This document shows positions 15,687-23,672 of a stretch of 42,079 nt of DNA, piece after piece. How positions within the stretch are numbered: the first letter of the stretch is position 1; each line of letters starts with the position of its first letter. Below the pieces are notes generated by a model, which made no database searches, had not been told where the DNA came from, and saw only the letters and a program-made list of their open reading frames with translations. Position numbers and translations under genes: made by a program. The stretch is from NCBI RefSeq assembly GCF_008974225.1, contig NZ_BKZR01000032.1, forward strand, positions 1 to 42,079, given 5' to 3'. The DNA is from Weizmannia acidilactici. GTDB lineage: Bacteria > Bacillota > Bacilli > Bacillales > Bacillaceae_C.

Positions 15687-16751
15687 ATGAATCAATGGCC
15701 AGGATTATTAATACAGTATGAAGCATTTTTACCCGTAACAGACAAGACACCGGAACTGACTTTATATGAAGGAAATACACCGCTCATTCCATTTGCGCGC
15801 CTCTCGGAAAAACTCGGCGTGGAACTGTACGGAAAATTTGAAGGCTTAAACCCGACCGGATCTTTTAAAGACCGCGGTATGGTGGTGGCCGTCGCCAAAG
15901 CGATCGAAAACGGCAGCAAATCGGTGATTTGCGCTTCAACCGGAAATACCTCGGCTTCTGCTGCTGCATACGCGGCCAAAGCGGGGATCCGCGCGATTAT
16001 CGTCATTCCGAGCGGAAAAATCGCACTCGGCAAACTAGCCCAGGCAGTGATGTACGGAGCGGAAATTGTAGAAATTGAAGGCAATTTTGACCAAGCGCTG
16101 AAAATCGTAAGGAAGGTGAGCGAAACATCGCCGGTCACGCTTGTAAACTCCGTCAACCCTTACCGTTTGGAAGGCCAAAAAACGGCCGCATTCGAAATTT
16201 GCGAACAGCTCGGTTCGGCGCCGGATGTGCTTGCGATCCCGGTCGGAAATGCCGGAAACATCAGTGCTTATTGGAAAGGGTTTAAAGAATTCCATGAAAA
16301 GTTCCGGACAGGGTTGCCGGAAATGCACGGCTTTGAGGCGGAGGGCGCCGCGGCGATTGTCCAAAACCGCGTCATCGAAAATCCGGAAACCGTTGCAACG
16401 GCAATCCGCATCGGCAATCCGGCAAGCTGGAAATTGGCTGTTACTGCCCGCGATGAATCCAACGGTGACATCGATTCGGTTTCAGACCCGGAAATTTTGG
16501 AAGCTTTCCAGCTGCTTGCCCGCAATGAAGGGATTTTCGCCGAACCCGGTTCATGCGCTTCAATCGCCGGTGTGATCAAGCAGGTGAAAACGGGACAGAT
16601 CAAAAAAGGAAGCAAGGTTGTTGCCGTCCTCACCGGAAACGGATTAAAAGATCCGCAAACTGCCATGTCACAAGTAAATGTCCGGCCTGCCGTGCTGCCG
16701 GCTAATGAAAAAGCCGTGATGGACTATCTTTCAAATGTGATCCATGTATGA
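15687..16751 (+). CDS. thrC: Threonine synthase
   Basis: A pyridoxal-phosphate enzyme that converts O-phosphohomoserine to threonine and phosphate. The 354-residue protein shows the short bacterial form: YEGNTPLIPFARLSEKLG near the N-terminus, NPTGSFKDRGM with the PLP lysine near residue 60, STGNTSASAAAYAAKAG for the phosphate-binding region, and PVGNAGNISAYWKGFKE. AAGGAGAGGCG lies before the ATG, inside the end of hom. Its stop overlaps the thrB start by four bases. Confidence 0.97.
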   Translation: MNQWPGLLIQYEAFLPVTDKTPELTLYEGNTPLIPFARLSEKLGVELYGKFEGLNPTGSFKDRGMVVAVAKAIENGSKSVICASTGNTSASAAAYAAKAGIRAIIVIPSGKIALGKLAQAVMYGAEIVEIEGNFDQALKIVRKVSETSPVTLVNSVNPYRLEGQKTAAFEICEQLGSAPDVLAIPVGNAGNISAYWKGFKEFHEKFRTGLPEMHGFEAEGAAAIVQNRVIENPETVATAIRIGNPASWKLAVTARDESNGDIDSVSDPEILEAFQLLARNEGIFAEPGSCASIAGVIKQVKTGQIKKGSKVVAVLTGNGLKDPQTAMSQVNVRPAVLPANEKAVMDYLSNVIHV

Positions 16752-17668
16752 ACAGGTTGACAATCCGCGTGCCCGCCAGCACGGCAAACCTCGGGCCCGG
16801 ATTTGACTCTGTCGGGATGGCGCTTAACCGCTTTTTGACGCTCGAAGTATATGATCATGATGAATGGGTTTTTGAGCAGGTTTCGCCGCTTTTGCCGCCG
16901 CTGCCGGCAGACGATGATCCTTTTATCTTAAAAATTGCACGGCAAACCGCTGATTTGTATCACGCTTCTCTTGCCCCGTGCAGAGTGGTTGTAGACAGCG
17001 AAATCCCTCTCGCCCGCGGGCTCGGAAGCAGCGCCTCGGCTGTGGTCGCCGGAATAGAACTGGCCAACTACGCCGGAAATCTCGGCCTTTCCCCGCAGGA
17101 GAAACTGGATCTCGCTTCCAAGATTGAGGGGCATCCCGATAATGTTGCTGCGTCGTTATTTGGCGGGCTGATTGTCTCGGCGGAGCATGGGGACGGACGA
17201 TTCGAAGTTGTACCATTTTTTGACATTATGGCCGATTTGCTGCTGTTTATCCCGGATTATGAACTGAAAACAGAAGACGCGCGGAAAGTGCTCCCTGAAT
17301 TTTATGTTAGGAAAGAAGCTGTAAAGGGGAGCGCAGCCAGCAATCTTTTCATCGCCGCACTCATCGGCGGGCAGTATGAACTGGCCGGCAAAATGATGGA
17401 GCAGGACCGTTTTCATGAACCGTACAGGATCAAATTAATTCCGGAATTTATGGAAATCCGGCAGTTGGCCAAATCGCTCGGCGCATACGGCACTGTGATC
17501 AGCGGCGCCGGCCCGACGATCATTTCGTTGGTGCCGTTCGGTCGTGCAGAAGCAATGGCGGAAACGCTTCAGGCGCATTTTCCCCATATGTCAGTAGAAG
17601 CAGCCAAAATTGACCATACAGGCCTTGTCGTCGAAAAATTTGCGGCATTCAATATGCTGAATCATTAA
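16748..17668 (+). CDS. thrB: Homoserine kinase
   Basis: Phosphorylates homoserine with ATP to supply threonine synthase. The 306-residue GHMP kinase shows VPASTANLGPGFDSVGMALN at the N-terminus, the ATP loop PLARGLGSSASAVVAGI near residues 85-101, GHPDNVAASLFGG and the C-terminal SGAGPTIISL. The ATGA overlap with thrC implies translational coupling. A strong bidirectional terminator follows the stop. Confidence 0.97.
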   Translation: MNRLTIRVPASTANLGPGFDSVGMALNRFLTLEVYDHDEWVFEQVSPLLPPLPADDDPFILKIARQTADLYHASLAPCRVVVDSEIPLARGLGSSASAVVAGIELANYAGNLGLSPQEKLDLASKIEGHPDNVAASLFGGLIVSAEHGDGRFEVVPFFDIMADLLLFIPDYELKTEDARKVLPEFYVRKEAVKGSAASNLFIAALIGGQYELAGKMMEQDRFHEPYRIKLIPEFMEIRQLAKSLGAYGTVISGAGPTIISLVPFGRAEAMAETLQAHFPHMSVEAAKIDHTGLVVEKFAAFNMLNH

Positions 17669-17670
17669 AA

Positions 17671-17705
17671 AAAGGTGTTGATGCCCAGGCATCAACACCT
17701 TTTTT
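17671..17705. terminator. Bidirectional terminator between thrB and the thi operon
   Basis: AAAGGTGTTGATG-type stem of about 13 base pairs with a 4-base loop, T run on the plus side and A run (T on the minus strand) on the other. It can end thrB and the convergent ABC transporter operon. Confidence 0.9.
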
Positions 17706-17739
17706 CATCATTCGACATTGCCAGTTCCGCTTATTCTTG

Positions 17740-18489
17740 TCACCTTCCTAAAAAGGAAGCAAGTTCACTTAACAGTTCATCCTTATCTTTTTTCAATTCT
17801 TCTGAAGCGAGCATGTCCAGTTTGCGCGGCCGCGGCAGGTTCACTTTCAGCTCGTGGATAATTGACGATGGCTGCTGCGACATCACAAAGACGCGGTCCG
17901 ATAACAAAATCGCTTCATCCAAATCATGGGTCACCATTAAGATTGTCTGGTTCCCTTTCTCCCATGAATCGAGAAGCCAGCGGTGGACATCCATTTTCGT
18001 AAAAGCATCAAGCTTTCCGAACGGCTCGTCCAGCAGCATGAGCGGCTTTTCACACAAATACGTCCGCAAAAAACTGATCCGCTGCCGCATGCCTCCGGAT
18101 AAAGAAGAAGGATAGTGGTCCGCATAATCTTCCAGCCCGAATTGCCGAAGCACATCCCTTCCCCTGGAAATACGATCCCGTTTCGGCATACCCTTCATTT
18201 CCAGCGGAAGGACGATATTTTGCAGTGCGGTCCGCCATGGCAAAAGCAAATCCTGCTGTGGCATAAAACTAATCGCATCCTGAACAGCTGACGGCCGGCT
18301 GCAGAGCCTCACTTCCCCGCTGTCCGCCTTTTCGATGCCGGCAATGATATTCAGCAAGGTGCTTTTCCCGCAGCCGCTCGGGCCGACAAATGCGCAAAAC
18401 TCGCCTTCCCGGATGTCGGCGCGGATATCGGATAATACTTTATTTCCCCCAAACGTTTTCGAAACGCCGTCAATTTGCAAGTACATCAT
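17740..18489 (-). CDS. thiZ: ABC transporter ATP-binding protein, ThiZ-like
   Basis: The ATPase of a thiamine-precursor importer. The 249-residue protein has GPSGCGKST (Walker A), the Q-loop MPQQDLLLPWRTA, the signature LSGGMRQRISFLRTYL, MLLDEPFGKLDAFT (Walker B with D-loop) and a switch His in VTHDLDEA. By family it belongs with the nitrate/sulfonate/taurine-type ATPases, which include ThiZ. Its role is assigned from the operon: TPP riboswitch, ThiY-like binding protein and permease precede it. The start overlaps the binding-protein stop by four bases. Confidence 0.85.
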   Translation of the reverse strand: MMYLQIDGVSKTFGGNKVLSDIRADIREGEFCAFVGPSGCGKSTLLNIIAGIEKADSGEVRLCSRPSAVQDAISFMPQQDLLLPWRTALQNIVLPLEMKGMPKRDRISRGRDVLRQFGLEDYADHYPSSLSGGMRQRISFLRTYLCEKPLMLLDEPFGKLDAFTKMDVHRWLLDSWEKGNQTILMVTHDLDEAILLSDRVFVMSQQPSSIIHELKVNLPRPRKLDMLASEELKKDKDELLSELASFLGR

Positions 18490-19484
18490 GGCTGTCCAGG
18501 AAGAAATTCATTTGTGTAGGCAGCTTTGATGTCAATTTTTTTCTTGATGACCTTATGTTTATAAAGGAAGTTCATATACCTGCTCCACACTTCTTCCTTC
18601 TGAACCCCCCATTCCTTCGCATCATCCTGGTATTTTGTGCTCAGCCATTTTTGGCTTGCACGGATCAGGCCTTTATTTGTATCCGGCACGTCTTTGATAA
18701 AAATATCGGCCGCCTGCTCCGGATGCTTAATCGAAAACTCATATCCTTGCGCAGTAGCTTTCATAAAAGATTTGACAAGTTTTTTATCATCTTTCGCCAG
18801 CTTTTCGCTTGTAATAATGACAGGGCTGTAATAATCAAGTGCAGGATCCAAATCTTTCACCAGGATAATGTTCAATTTTTTCCCTTCACGCTCTGCCTGG
18901 ATGCCGTCCCAGCCGTAATAAATCCATTCAAAATCGGCTTCACGCCCGATCGATTTGAAAAAATCCGTCTGCCCGAGCACGATGTTTTTGACTTTGCTGT
19001 AGTCGGCACCGTATTTTTCCATGACTGTTTTAATCACAGCTTCTTCAGATGGGGAGCCCCATCCCCCGTAACGTTTCCCCTCAAAATCTTTCGGCGAGGT
19101 GATATTGTCCTTTTTCAGGGAAGCAAAACCCGATGTGTTGTGCTGGATAATGGCGGCAATCGAAACAATCGGAATACCTTCCACCCGGGCTGTTGTCACA
19201 TTTTCCTGGTAGCTGATCCCGAAATCGGCTTTGCCGGATGCAACCATTTGTTCAGCGGTAATATTGTCGCCGGGCTGGATGATTTTTACATTCAAGCCTT
19301 GTTTTTTATAGTAGTTTTTCGTTTTGGCCACATACAGGCCGGTATGATTTGTGTTCGGGTACCAGTCCAGTACAACCGTCACTTTTTGCAGCGCTTTTTT
19401 GCTGCTGCTTTTCTTCCCGCTGCCGGAGCATCCCGCCGCAAGAAGCAGCATAACAGCAGATAGCACAATCCAAATTTTTTTCAT
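18486..19484 (-). CDS. thiY: Lipoprotein substrate-binding protein for thiamine pyrimidine precursor, ThiY-like
   Basis: Extracytoplasmic receptor of the ABC importer. The N-terminus is a lipoprotein signal: MKKIWIVLSAVMLLLAAGCSG, with the lipobox LAAGC. The mature part begins with VTVVLDWYPNTNHTGLYVAK, a motif shared by ThiY and THI5/NMT1 pyrimidine-synthesis proteins, and contains GWGSPSEEAVIKTVM. Such proteins bind formylaminopyrimidine or hydroxymethylpyrimidine. The ATG at 19484 has GGAAG upstream and overlaps the permease stop as ATGA; an earlier ATG at 19511 is less likely. 332 residues, normal length. Confidence 0.87.
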   Translation of the reverse strand: MKKIWIVLSAVMLLLAAGCSGSGKKSSSKKALQKVTVVLDWYPNTNHTGLYVAKTKNYYKKQGLNVKIIQPGDNITAEQMVASGKADFGISYQENVTTARVEGIPIVSIAAIIQHNTSGFASLKKDNITSPKDFEGKRYGGWGSPSEEAVIKTVMEKYGADYSKVKNIVLGQTDFFKSIGREADFEWIYYGWDGIQAEREGKKLNIILVKDLDPALDYYSPVIITSEKLAKDDKKLVKSFMKATAQGYEFSIKHPEQAADIFIKDVPDTNKGLIRASQKWLSTKYQDDAKEWGVQKEEVWSRYMNFLYKHKVIKKKIDIKAAYTNEFLPGQP

Positions 19485-20278
19485 TGATCGTCTTCCTTTC
19501 TGTAAAACCATGGCGCAGATAATCTTTGCAGCGTTTCAACGGCGCCATATAAAAGAAATGTCAGTGCTACAATGATGGCCGAGATGGCAAACAGGCGGGC
19601 GGTCATAAAAGATTTCGTTGCCCTTGTCAGCATGACGCCGAGCCCTTCGCTTGCGCCGAGCCACTCGCCGATAATGGCGCCCATCACACTATATGTAACG
19701 GCGATTTTTAAGCCGGAATAAAAATAGGGAAGCACAGCCGGAAATTTGACTTTCCGGTACACTTGCCATTTTGTCGCATGCATCGTCTTTAAAAGTTTGA
19801 TCAGATCCTTGTCCACGGTTTGGAACCCTTCCAAAATGCTTAACGCCAGCGGAAAGAAGCAGACCAAAATCACAACGATCACTTTTGGGCGCAGGCCGAA
19901 ACCAAACCAGACGATGAGAAGTGGTGCAATCGCCACAATCGGTACCGTTTGCGAGACCACGAGCAGCGGCTGGATGAACGCCCGGAAAATGGGAACCATG
20001 TCCATCAAGACAGCAATGGCCGCACCGATGGCAATGGAAAAGGTTAGCCCGATCAGTACTTCTTTTAAAGTTTGCCAAATATTGGGCCAAATCATCCCTT
20101 TCATGCCTGCCATTTCCTGCCACACCTCCGTCGGCTTCGGCAGCATCCATTCACTAACATGAAACCCTGTCGTAACCGCCTGCCATAAAAAAAGCAGAAA
20201 GACGAGCCAGGCAGCAGTGAGGCAAGCGTTAACGAACGGGCTGCGGCGCTTGTGTGCGGTACTTTGCAATTTTTTCAT
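19481..20278 (-). CDS. thiX: ABC transporter permease, ThiX-like
   Basis: Membrane subunit of the ABC importer: 265 residues, about six membrane helices, and a BPD_transp_1 domain with the EAA-like loop ILEGFQTVDKDLIKLLKTMHATKWQVYRKVKFPAVLPYFYSGLKI. The preferred ATG at 20278 has GGGGTGA upstream; a TTG directly before it is also possible. Either way it overlaps the upstream thiamine-binding gene by about 50 bases, an unusually long overlap that suggests coupled translation. Confidence 0.88.
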   Translation of the reverse strand: MKKLQSTAHKRRSPFVNACLTAAWLVFLLFLWQAVTTGFHVSEWMLPKPTEVWQEMAGMKGMIWPNIWQTLKEVLIGLTFSIAIGAAIAVLMDMVPIFRAFIQPLLVVSQTVPIVAIAPLLIVWFGFGLRPKVIVVILVCFFPLALSILEGFQTVDKDLIKLLKTMHATKWQVYRKVKFPAVLPYFYSGLKIAVTYSVMGAIIGEWLGASEGLGVMLTRATKSFMTARLFAISAIIVALTFLLYGAVETLQRLSAPWFYRKEDDQ

Positions 20279-20552
20279 CAATCGTCACCCCGGTGCTTGG
20301 GCGGTAATGGATCTTGATCGAGGTGACCACATCAATGGCCCCGGCTTCGATGCAGGCATCCTGCGCTTTTTTAATGATTTCAAGCAGTTCGTCCAAATCG
20401 CCCTCCATCGTGGTTTCCATCGCGCCGACTTCATAACGCACGCCGGATTTTTGGACCACTTCAATCGCGCGGTCGACGACACCATATAAGTCATCGGTTT
20501 TGATATGCGGAACCACCGAAAACGAAACGGTTACTTGCTTTGATTTTCCCAT
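20229..20552 (-). CDS. Thiamine-binding protein family (UPF0045/MTH1187 type)
   Basis: A 107-residue protein of the small ferredoxin-like-fold family whose members bind thiamine or thiazole/pyrimidine moieties. Recognisable parts are VTVSFSVVPH, AIEVVQKSGVRYEVGAMETTMEGDLDELLEIIKKA and VVTSIKIHYRP. It is the first gene behind the TPP riboswitch, ahead of permease, binding protein and ATPase, so a role in precursor uptake or intracellular handling is well supported by context. GGAGGAG precedes the ATG. A more distant relative is at 40145-40453. Confidence 0.85.
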   Translation of the reverse strand: MGKSKQVTVSFSVVPHIKTDDLYGVVDRAIEVVQKSGVRYEVGAMETTMEGDLDELLEIIKKAQDACIEAGAIDVVTSIKIHYRPSTGVTIDEKIAKYRTQAPQPVR

Positions 20553-20577
20553 GATTTTCTCCTCCTTTGGTCAATAA

Positions 20578-20612
20578 ATAAAAAAGGCTTTCATTGCGTG
20601 CGCAAGAAAGCC
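20578..20612 (-). terminator. Riboswitch-controlled terminator of the thi operon
   Basis: On the minus strand GGCTTTC...GAAAGCC (20606-20612 with 20586-20592), with an inner TTGCG/CGCAA stem, is followed by TTTTTT. It lies between the TPP aptamer and the first gene, as expected for transcription attenuation. Confidence 0.85.
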
Positions 20613-20637
20613 AGTCATTCCCAAAACATGATTCTTT

Positions 20638-20728
20638 ATATGGCTCCCTACGCTGGTATTATCCAGATCAGGTTAAAGGGTCGATGCCAAACCGCATCCT
20701 CTCAGCCAAACCGGCTCCCCTGCTCTTT
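20638..20728 (-). ncRNA. TPP riboswitch (THI element)
   Basis: The minus strand carries the conserved aptamer cores CTGAGAGGATGCGG, ACCCTTTAACCTGATCTGG and TAATACCAGCGTAGGGA in the right order and spacing. Thiamine pyrophosphate binding would favour the terminator at 20578-20612 and shut off precursor import. Boundaries are approximate because the closing stem is not fully resolved. Confidence 0.95.
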
Positions 20729-20779
20729 TCCTATTCGGCTCTGTTCATCATCAATGCGGACCAAATCCTTCTGTTTATT

Positions 20780-20807
20780 ATTGTAACATGAAATCCCGGT
20801 TGCACAA
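20780..20807 (-). promoter_or_regulatory. Promoter of the thi operon
   Basis: TTGTGC, 16 bases, then TACAAT with an extended -10 TG, placed about 50 bases before the aptamer and just beyond the rraA-like stop. Confidence 0.6.
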
Positions 20808-20818
20808 CAAAAAATTGT

Positions 20819-21451
20819 TTACACCGTTTTCCCTGCTTTTTGCAGCATCTTGTCCAAGTATTTCAAAATCTCTTCGCGGTTGCCGCTTACCTTTGCTTCC
20901 CGCTCTTCGTCTTTTCTCAGCTTATTCGCCGCTTTTTGATAGACTTCTTCTTCTTTCTCCCGGGGCACGACAACAACCCCGTCCGCATCCCCGACAATGA
21001 TATCCCCGGGGCGTACCGGTACGCCGCCGCAAGAGATTGGGACATTCACTTTGCCGTTTCCCGCCTTTCCGCCGGCTGCAACGGTTGTACCTTTTGCAAA
21101 GACCGGAAAATCCAACGCCAAAACTCCTTTAATATCGCGGATCACGCCGTCAACGACAACACCTTGGATGCCGAGCGTTTTCGCCATCCCGAGAACAAAA
21201 TCACCGGCAATCGCCCGGTATAAATCGCCTTTTGAATCAATCACCAGCACATCCCCCGGTTTTGCTTCCCGTATTGCCTGAATCACCGCAAGATTATCCC
21301 CGACCGGCATTTTCACTGTAAAAGCCCGGCCGGCTAATCTAAAACCATCGTTTAAAGGCTTGATCTCCGGATCGAGGTTGTTCATTCCATTCATCGCATC
21401 GGATATGCAGGTTGTCGGCAAATGTAAAAACTGTTCAATCATCATCTCCAT
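20819..21451 (-). CDS. RraA-family protein (possible 4-hydroxy-4-methyl-2-oxoglutarate aldolase-like)
   Basis: A 210-residue RraA-fold protein. It shows RAFTVKMPVGDNLAV, DVLVIDSKGD, the core GDFVLGMAKTLGIQGVVVDGVIRD (substrate/metal site Arg-Asp pair) and GDIIVGDADGVVVVPREK. Family members are either RNase E inhibitors or class II aldolases/decarboxylases for 2-oxo acids; the intact R-D pair and a Bacillus host fit the aldolase type better, but substrate is unknown. The ATG at 21457 is only one base from GGGAG, so the ATG at 21451, seven bases away, is preferred. A C-terminal charged helix (KKAANKLRKDEEREAK region) is present. Confidence 0.8.
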   Translation of the reverse strand: MEMMIEQFLHLPTTCISDAMNGMNNLDPEIKPLNDGFRLAGRAFTVKMPVGDNLAVIQAIREAKPGDVLVIDSKGDLYRAIAGDFVLGMAKTLGIQGVVVDGVIRDIKGVLALDFPVFAKGTTVAAGGKAGNGKVNVPISCGGVPVRPGDIIVGDADGVVVVPREKEEEVYQKAANKLRKDEEREAKVSGNREEILKYLDKMLQKAGKTV

Positions 21452-21533
21452 GTTCATGCTCCCTTTGTTTGATTATTCTTACTATATTGTACCGCGAAAA
21501 AACACCTTTGAAAATATTGTTTTGGCATCGGTT

Positions 21534-23024
21534 TCAAAAATTCAGATTTTCTTGCGTCCCAACCCAAAGTTCGGACTGTTCAATCGCACAGGACACATCA
21601 AACAGCCAGTGCTCATTTCCTTTTGGAGCAATCAACTGGACACCAATCGGAAGTCCGTCTGCCGTTAAATGGACAGGCACGCTGACAGCCGGCTGTCCGG
21701 TTAAATTCGCCAACTGTGTAAACGGGGAAAATGTCAGGCTCGGCTCAAACATTTCATAGACAAGGGCCTGCTGTTTTTCTTTCGGCAGGTCGGTAACCCG
21801 GAGCAGTTTTTCCCTTTCCTCCCAAGTTTGCGTCAGTTCCCCGATTTTCGGTGCCGAAAAAGCGGTGGCCGGCGTCATAAAAAGATCGTATGTTTGATGG
21901 AATTCGGCCATTTGTGCTGCGGCTGTGTCCCATTCGGCAAGGCTGCGTGCATATTCGGCGGCTGTTACATTTTTTCCGGCTTGATACAGCACCCATGAAA
22001 CGATTTCCATGTCTTTTTCTGTAAGCAGGCGCCCCATTGCTTTTTCCAAGTCTATCATTTCAGCGGCCATTTCCCCGCAGTTCATCAAATAATAGTTTTC
22101 CATCAGCCGCCTGCCGTCCACACCGTTTTCCGCTTCTTCCACTTCATGCCCCTGCGTTTCAAGCCATTTGGCCGTTTCATAGACAGCCTGCTTTGCTTCG
22201 CGGCTGACGGGTGTTCCGACCGGGGATTCAACGGAGAAGGCGATCCGGTACTTCTTCACGCCGCTGCGTTCGATTTCTTGTAAATAACTGCCCGAAAAAA
22301 GCGGTGTTTGGAATGCGGCTTCCGGCTGGAACGTTTGCAGTACGTCAAGAAGCGCTGCGCTGTCCCTGACCGTCCGTGTAAGCACAAAATCAACCGCGGC
22401 ACCCTGCCATTGCCGTCCCCTTCCCGGCCCGACCGGCGTCCGCCCCCTCGTCGGTTTTAATCCTATTAAACTCGTAAAAGAAGCCGGGATGCGGATGGAA
22501 CCGCCGCCATCATTTCCACCTGCGACCGGCACCATTCCTGATGCGACGGCAGCCGCCCCGCCCCCGCTTGATCCGCCCGGCGAATGCCCGGGGTTCCACG
22601 GATTTCTTGCCGGCCCGTACAACTCGGGTTCCGTAATATTTTTCAGCCCGAATTCCGGCACATTCGTATGGCCGAGGATCAAAAAACCTGCTTCTCTTAA
22701 TGTTGCCGTAAAATAGGAATCTTCCCTGGCGAGGTTTCCTTGCAGCAATTTCGAGCCGGATGCAAGGGGTTCATCTTTTACCGCCTGCGAAATATCCTTT
22801 AATAACACCGGTACTCCGGCAAACGGCTGTTGATCCAAATTGATCTGTTCTGCTTCCGCCCTTGCTTTTTCATAACGCGTCCGGATTACGGCATTCAAGC
22901 CCTGGTTTGTTTTTTCAATACGGTCGATTGCCGCTTCCAGCACTTCTTTTGCATCCACTTCTTTCCGCTTGATCAGTTGGGCCAGCCCAACGGCATCTTG
23001 GGAAAGGTAGACTGATTCTTCCAT
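21534..23024 (-). CDS. Amidase-signature family amidohydrolase
   Basis: A 496-residue amidase with the Ser-cis-Ser-Lys triad: Lys in GVPVLLKDISQ, cis-Ser in NPWNPGHSPGGSSGGGAAAVASGM and nucleophile Ser in GGNDGGGSIRIPASF. Such enzymes hydrolyse amides of varied substrates, or act as GatA; here there are no gatC or gatB neighbours, so it is probably a stand-alone amidase. GGAGG seven bases before the ATG at 23024 supports this start rather than the ATG at 23084. It is followed after 80 bases by the RraA-like gene on the same strand, perhaps a catabolic pair. Confidence 0.88.
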   Translation of the reverse strand: MEESVYLSQDAVGLAQLIKRKEVDAKEVLEAAIDRIEKTNQGLNAVIRTRYEKARAEAEQINLDQQPFAGVPVLLKDISQAVKDEPLASGSKLLQGNLAREDSYFTATLREAGFLILGHTNVPEFGLKNITEPELYGPARNPWNPGHSPGGSSGGGAAAVASGMVPVAGGNDGGGSIRIPASFTSLIGLKPTRGRTPVGPGRGRQWQGAAVDFVLTRTVRDSAALLDVLQTFQPEAAFQTPLFSGSYLQEIERSGVKKYRIAFSVESPVGTPVSREAKQAVYETAKWLETQGHEVEEAENGVDGRRLMENYYLMNCGEMAAEMIDLEKAMGRLLTEKDMEIVSWVLYQAGKNVTAAEYARSLAEWDTAAAQMAEFHQTYDLFMTPATAFSAPKIGELTQTWEEREKLLRVTDLPKEKQQALVYEMFEPSLTFSPFTQLANLTGQPAVSVPVHLTADGLPIGVQLIAPKGNEHWLFDVSCAIEQSELWVGTQENLNF

Positions 23025-23141
23025 GGTTTTCCCTCCATTTTTCGCTTTCATTTCTATATTTGCCGAATTTTCTGTTCCTGTCAAAGTCTATGAAACCTGG
23101 TTACTCCTATTTCTACCGAGTAAAAGTCCAATATCATCTCA

Positions 23142-23660
23142 ATGGAGAAAGATAGACGTATCAAAAAAGTTGTCGGCATTTCCCCAACTCTGCAGGATAC
23201 GATTGATGCAGTGGACCGGTTAACCACAAAAGGCTACAGCAATTCCAATATTTCAGTCATTACGAATGGAAATGATACTGGTTAACTAGAAAACCGGACC
23301 GGCGCAATGTTGATCATTCGGCGACACTCCAAAAAGAACAAAACGGTTCGCTTTGGGATAAATCAAAGATTTCTTTACCACTGATTACTATTGGAAGATG
23401 GAAAAACAGATGTAGCCGTTGACGGTTCGGAAACGATTAAAGTGCCGATCGTAGAAGAACGGGTAGAAGTGACCAAAAAACCGGGGAAAACAGAAGAAAT
23501 CGTCATCGGTAAACGCACTGTCGAAGATACTGAACATATATCTGAAACGGTGAAAAAAGAGGAAGCCCACGTCAGGCAAAAAGGGACAGGCAAAGTGGAC
23601 AAAAGACAAACGGGTAATATTAAAGCAGCAAAACCAGCCCGGAAAGGAGAACCTTTCTAG
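23142..23660 (+). pseudogene. Decayed YsnF-type stress protein gene (GSP17M plus DUF2382)
   Basis: Three pieces of one protein family lie in order but in different frames. 23142-23285 encodes a 47-residue GSP17M-like start (KKVVGISPTLQDTIDAVDRL) ending in a stop. 23310-23390 still reads DHSATLQKEQNGSLWDK in another frame. 23391-23660 encodes the DUF2382/YsnF tail (VPIVEERVEVTKKPGKTEEIVIGKRTVEDTEHISETVKKEEAHV). Intact YsnF-type proteins are around 270 residues, so frameshifts and an internal loss have broken the gene. The tail has a start codon of sorts but no good ribosome site. Confidence 0.8.
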
Positions 23661-23668
23661 GCTGGTTT
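23631..23668. terminator. Bidirectional terminator between the ysnF remnant and prpB
   Basis: AAACCAGCC (23631-23639) pairs with GGCTGGTTT (23660-23668), with an inner GAAAGG/CCTTTC stem. T-rich sequence follows on both strands. It lies only a few bases from the prpB stop. Confidence 0.65.
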
Positions 23669-23672
23669 ATGT

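Noticed and set aside
18390..19463. Long open frame (357 codons) on the plus strand opposite the ThiY-like gene
   Set aside because: It has no recognisable domain or ribosome site, and is antisense to a well-supported lipoprotein with a signal peptide and family motifs.
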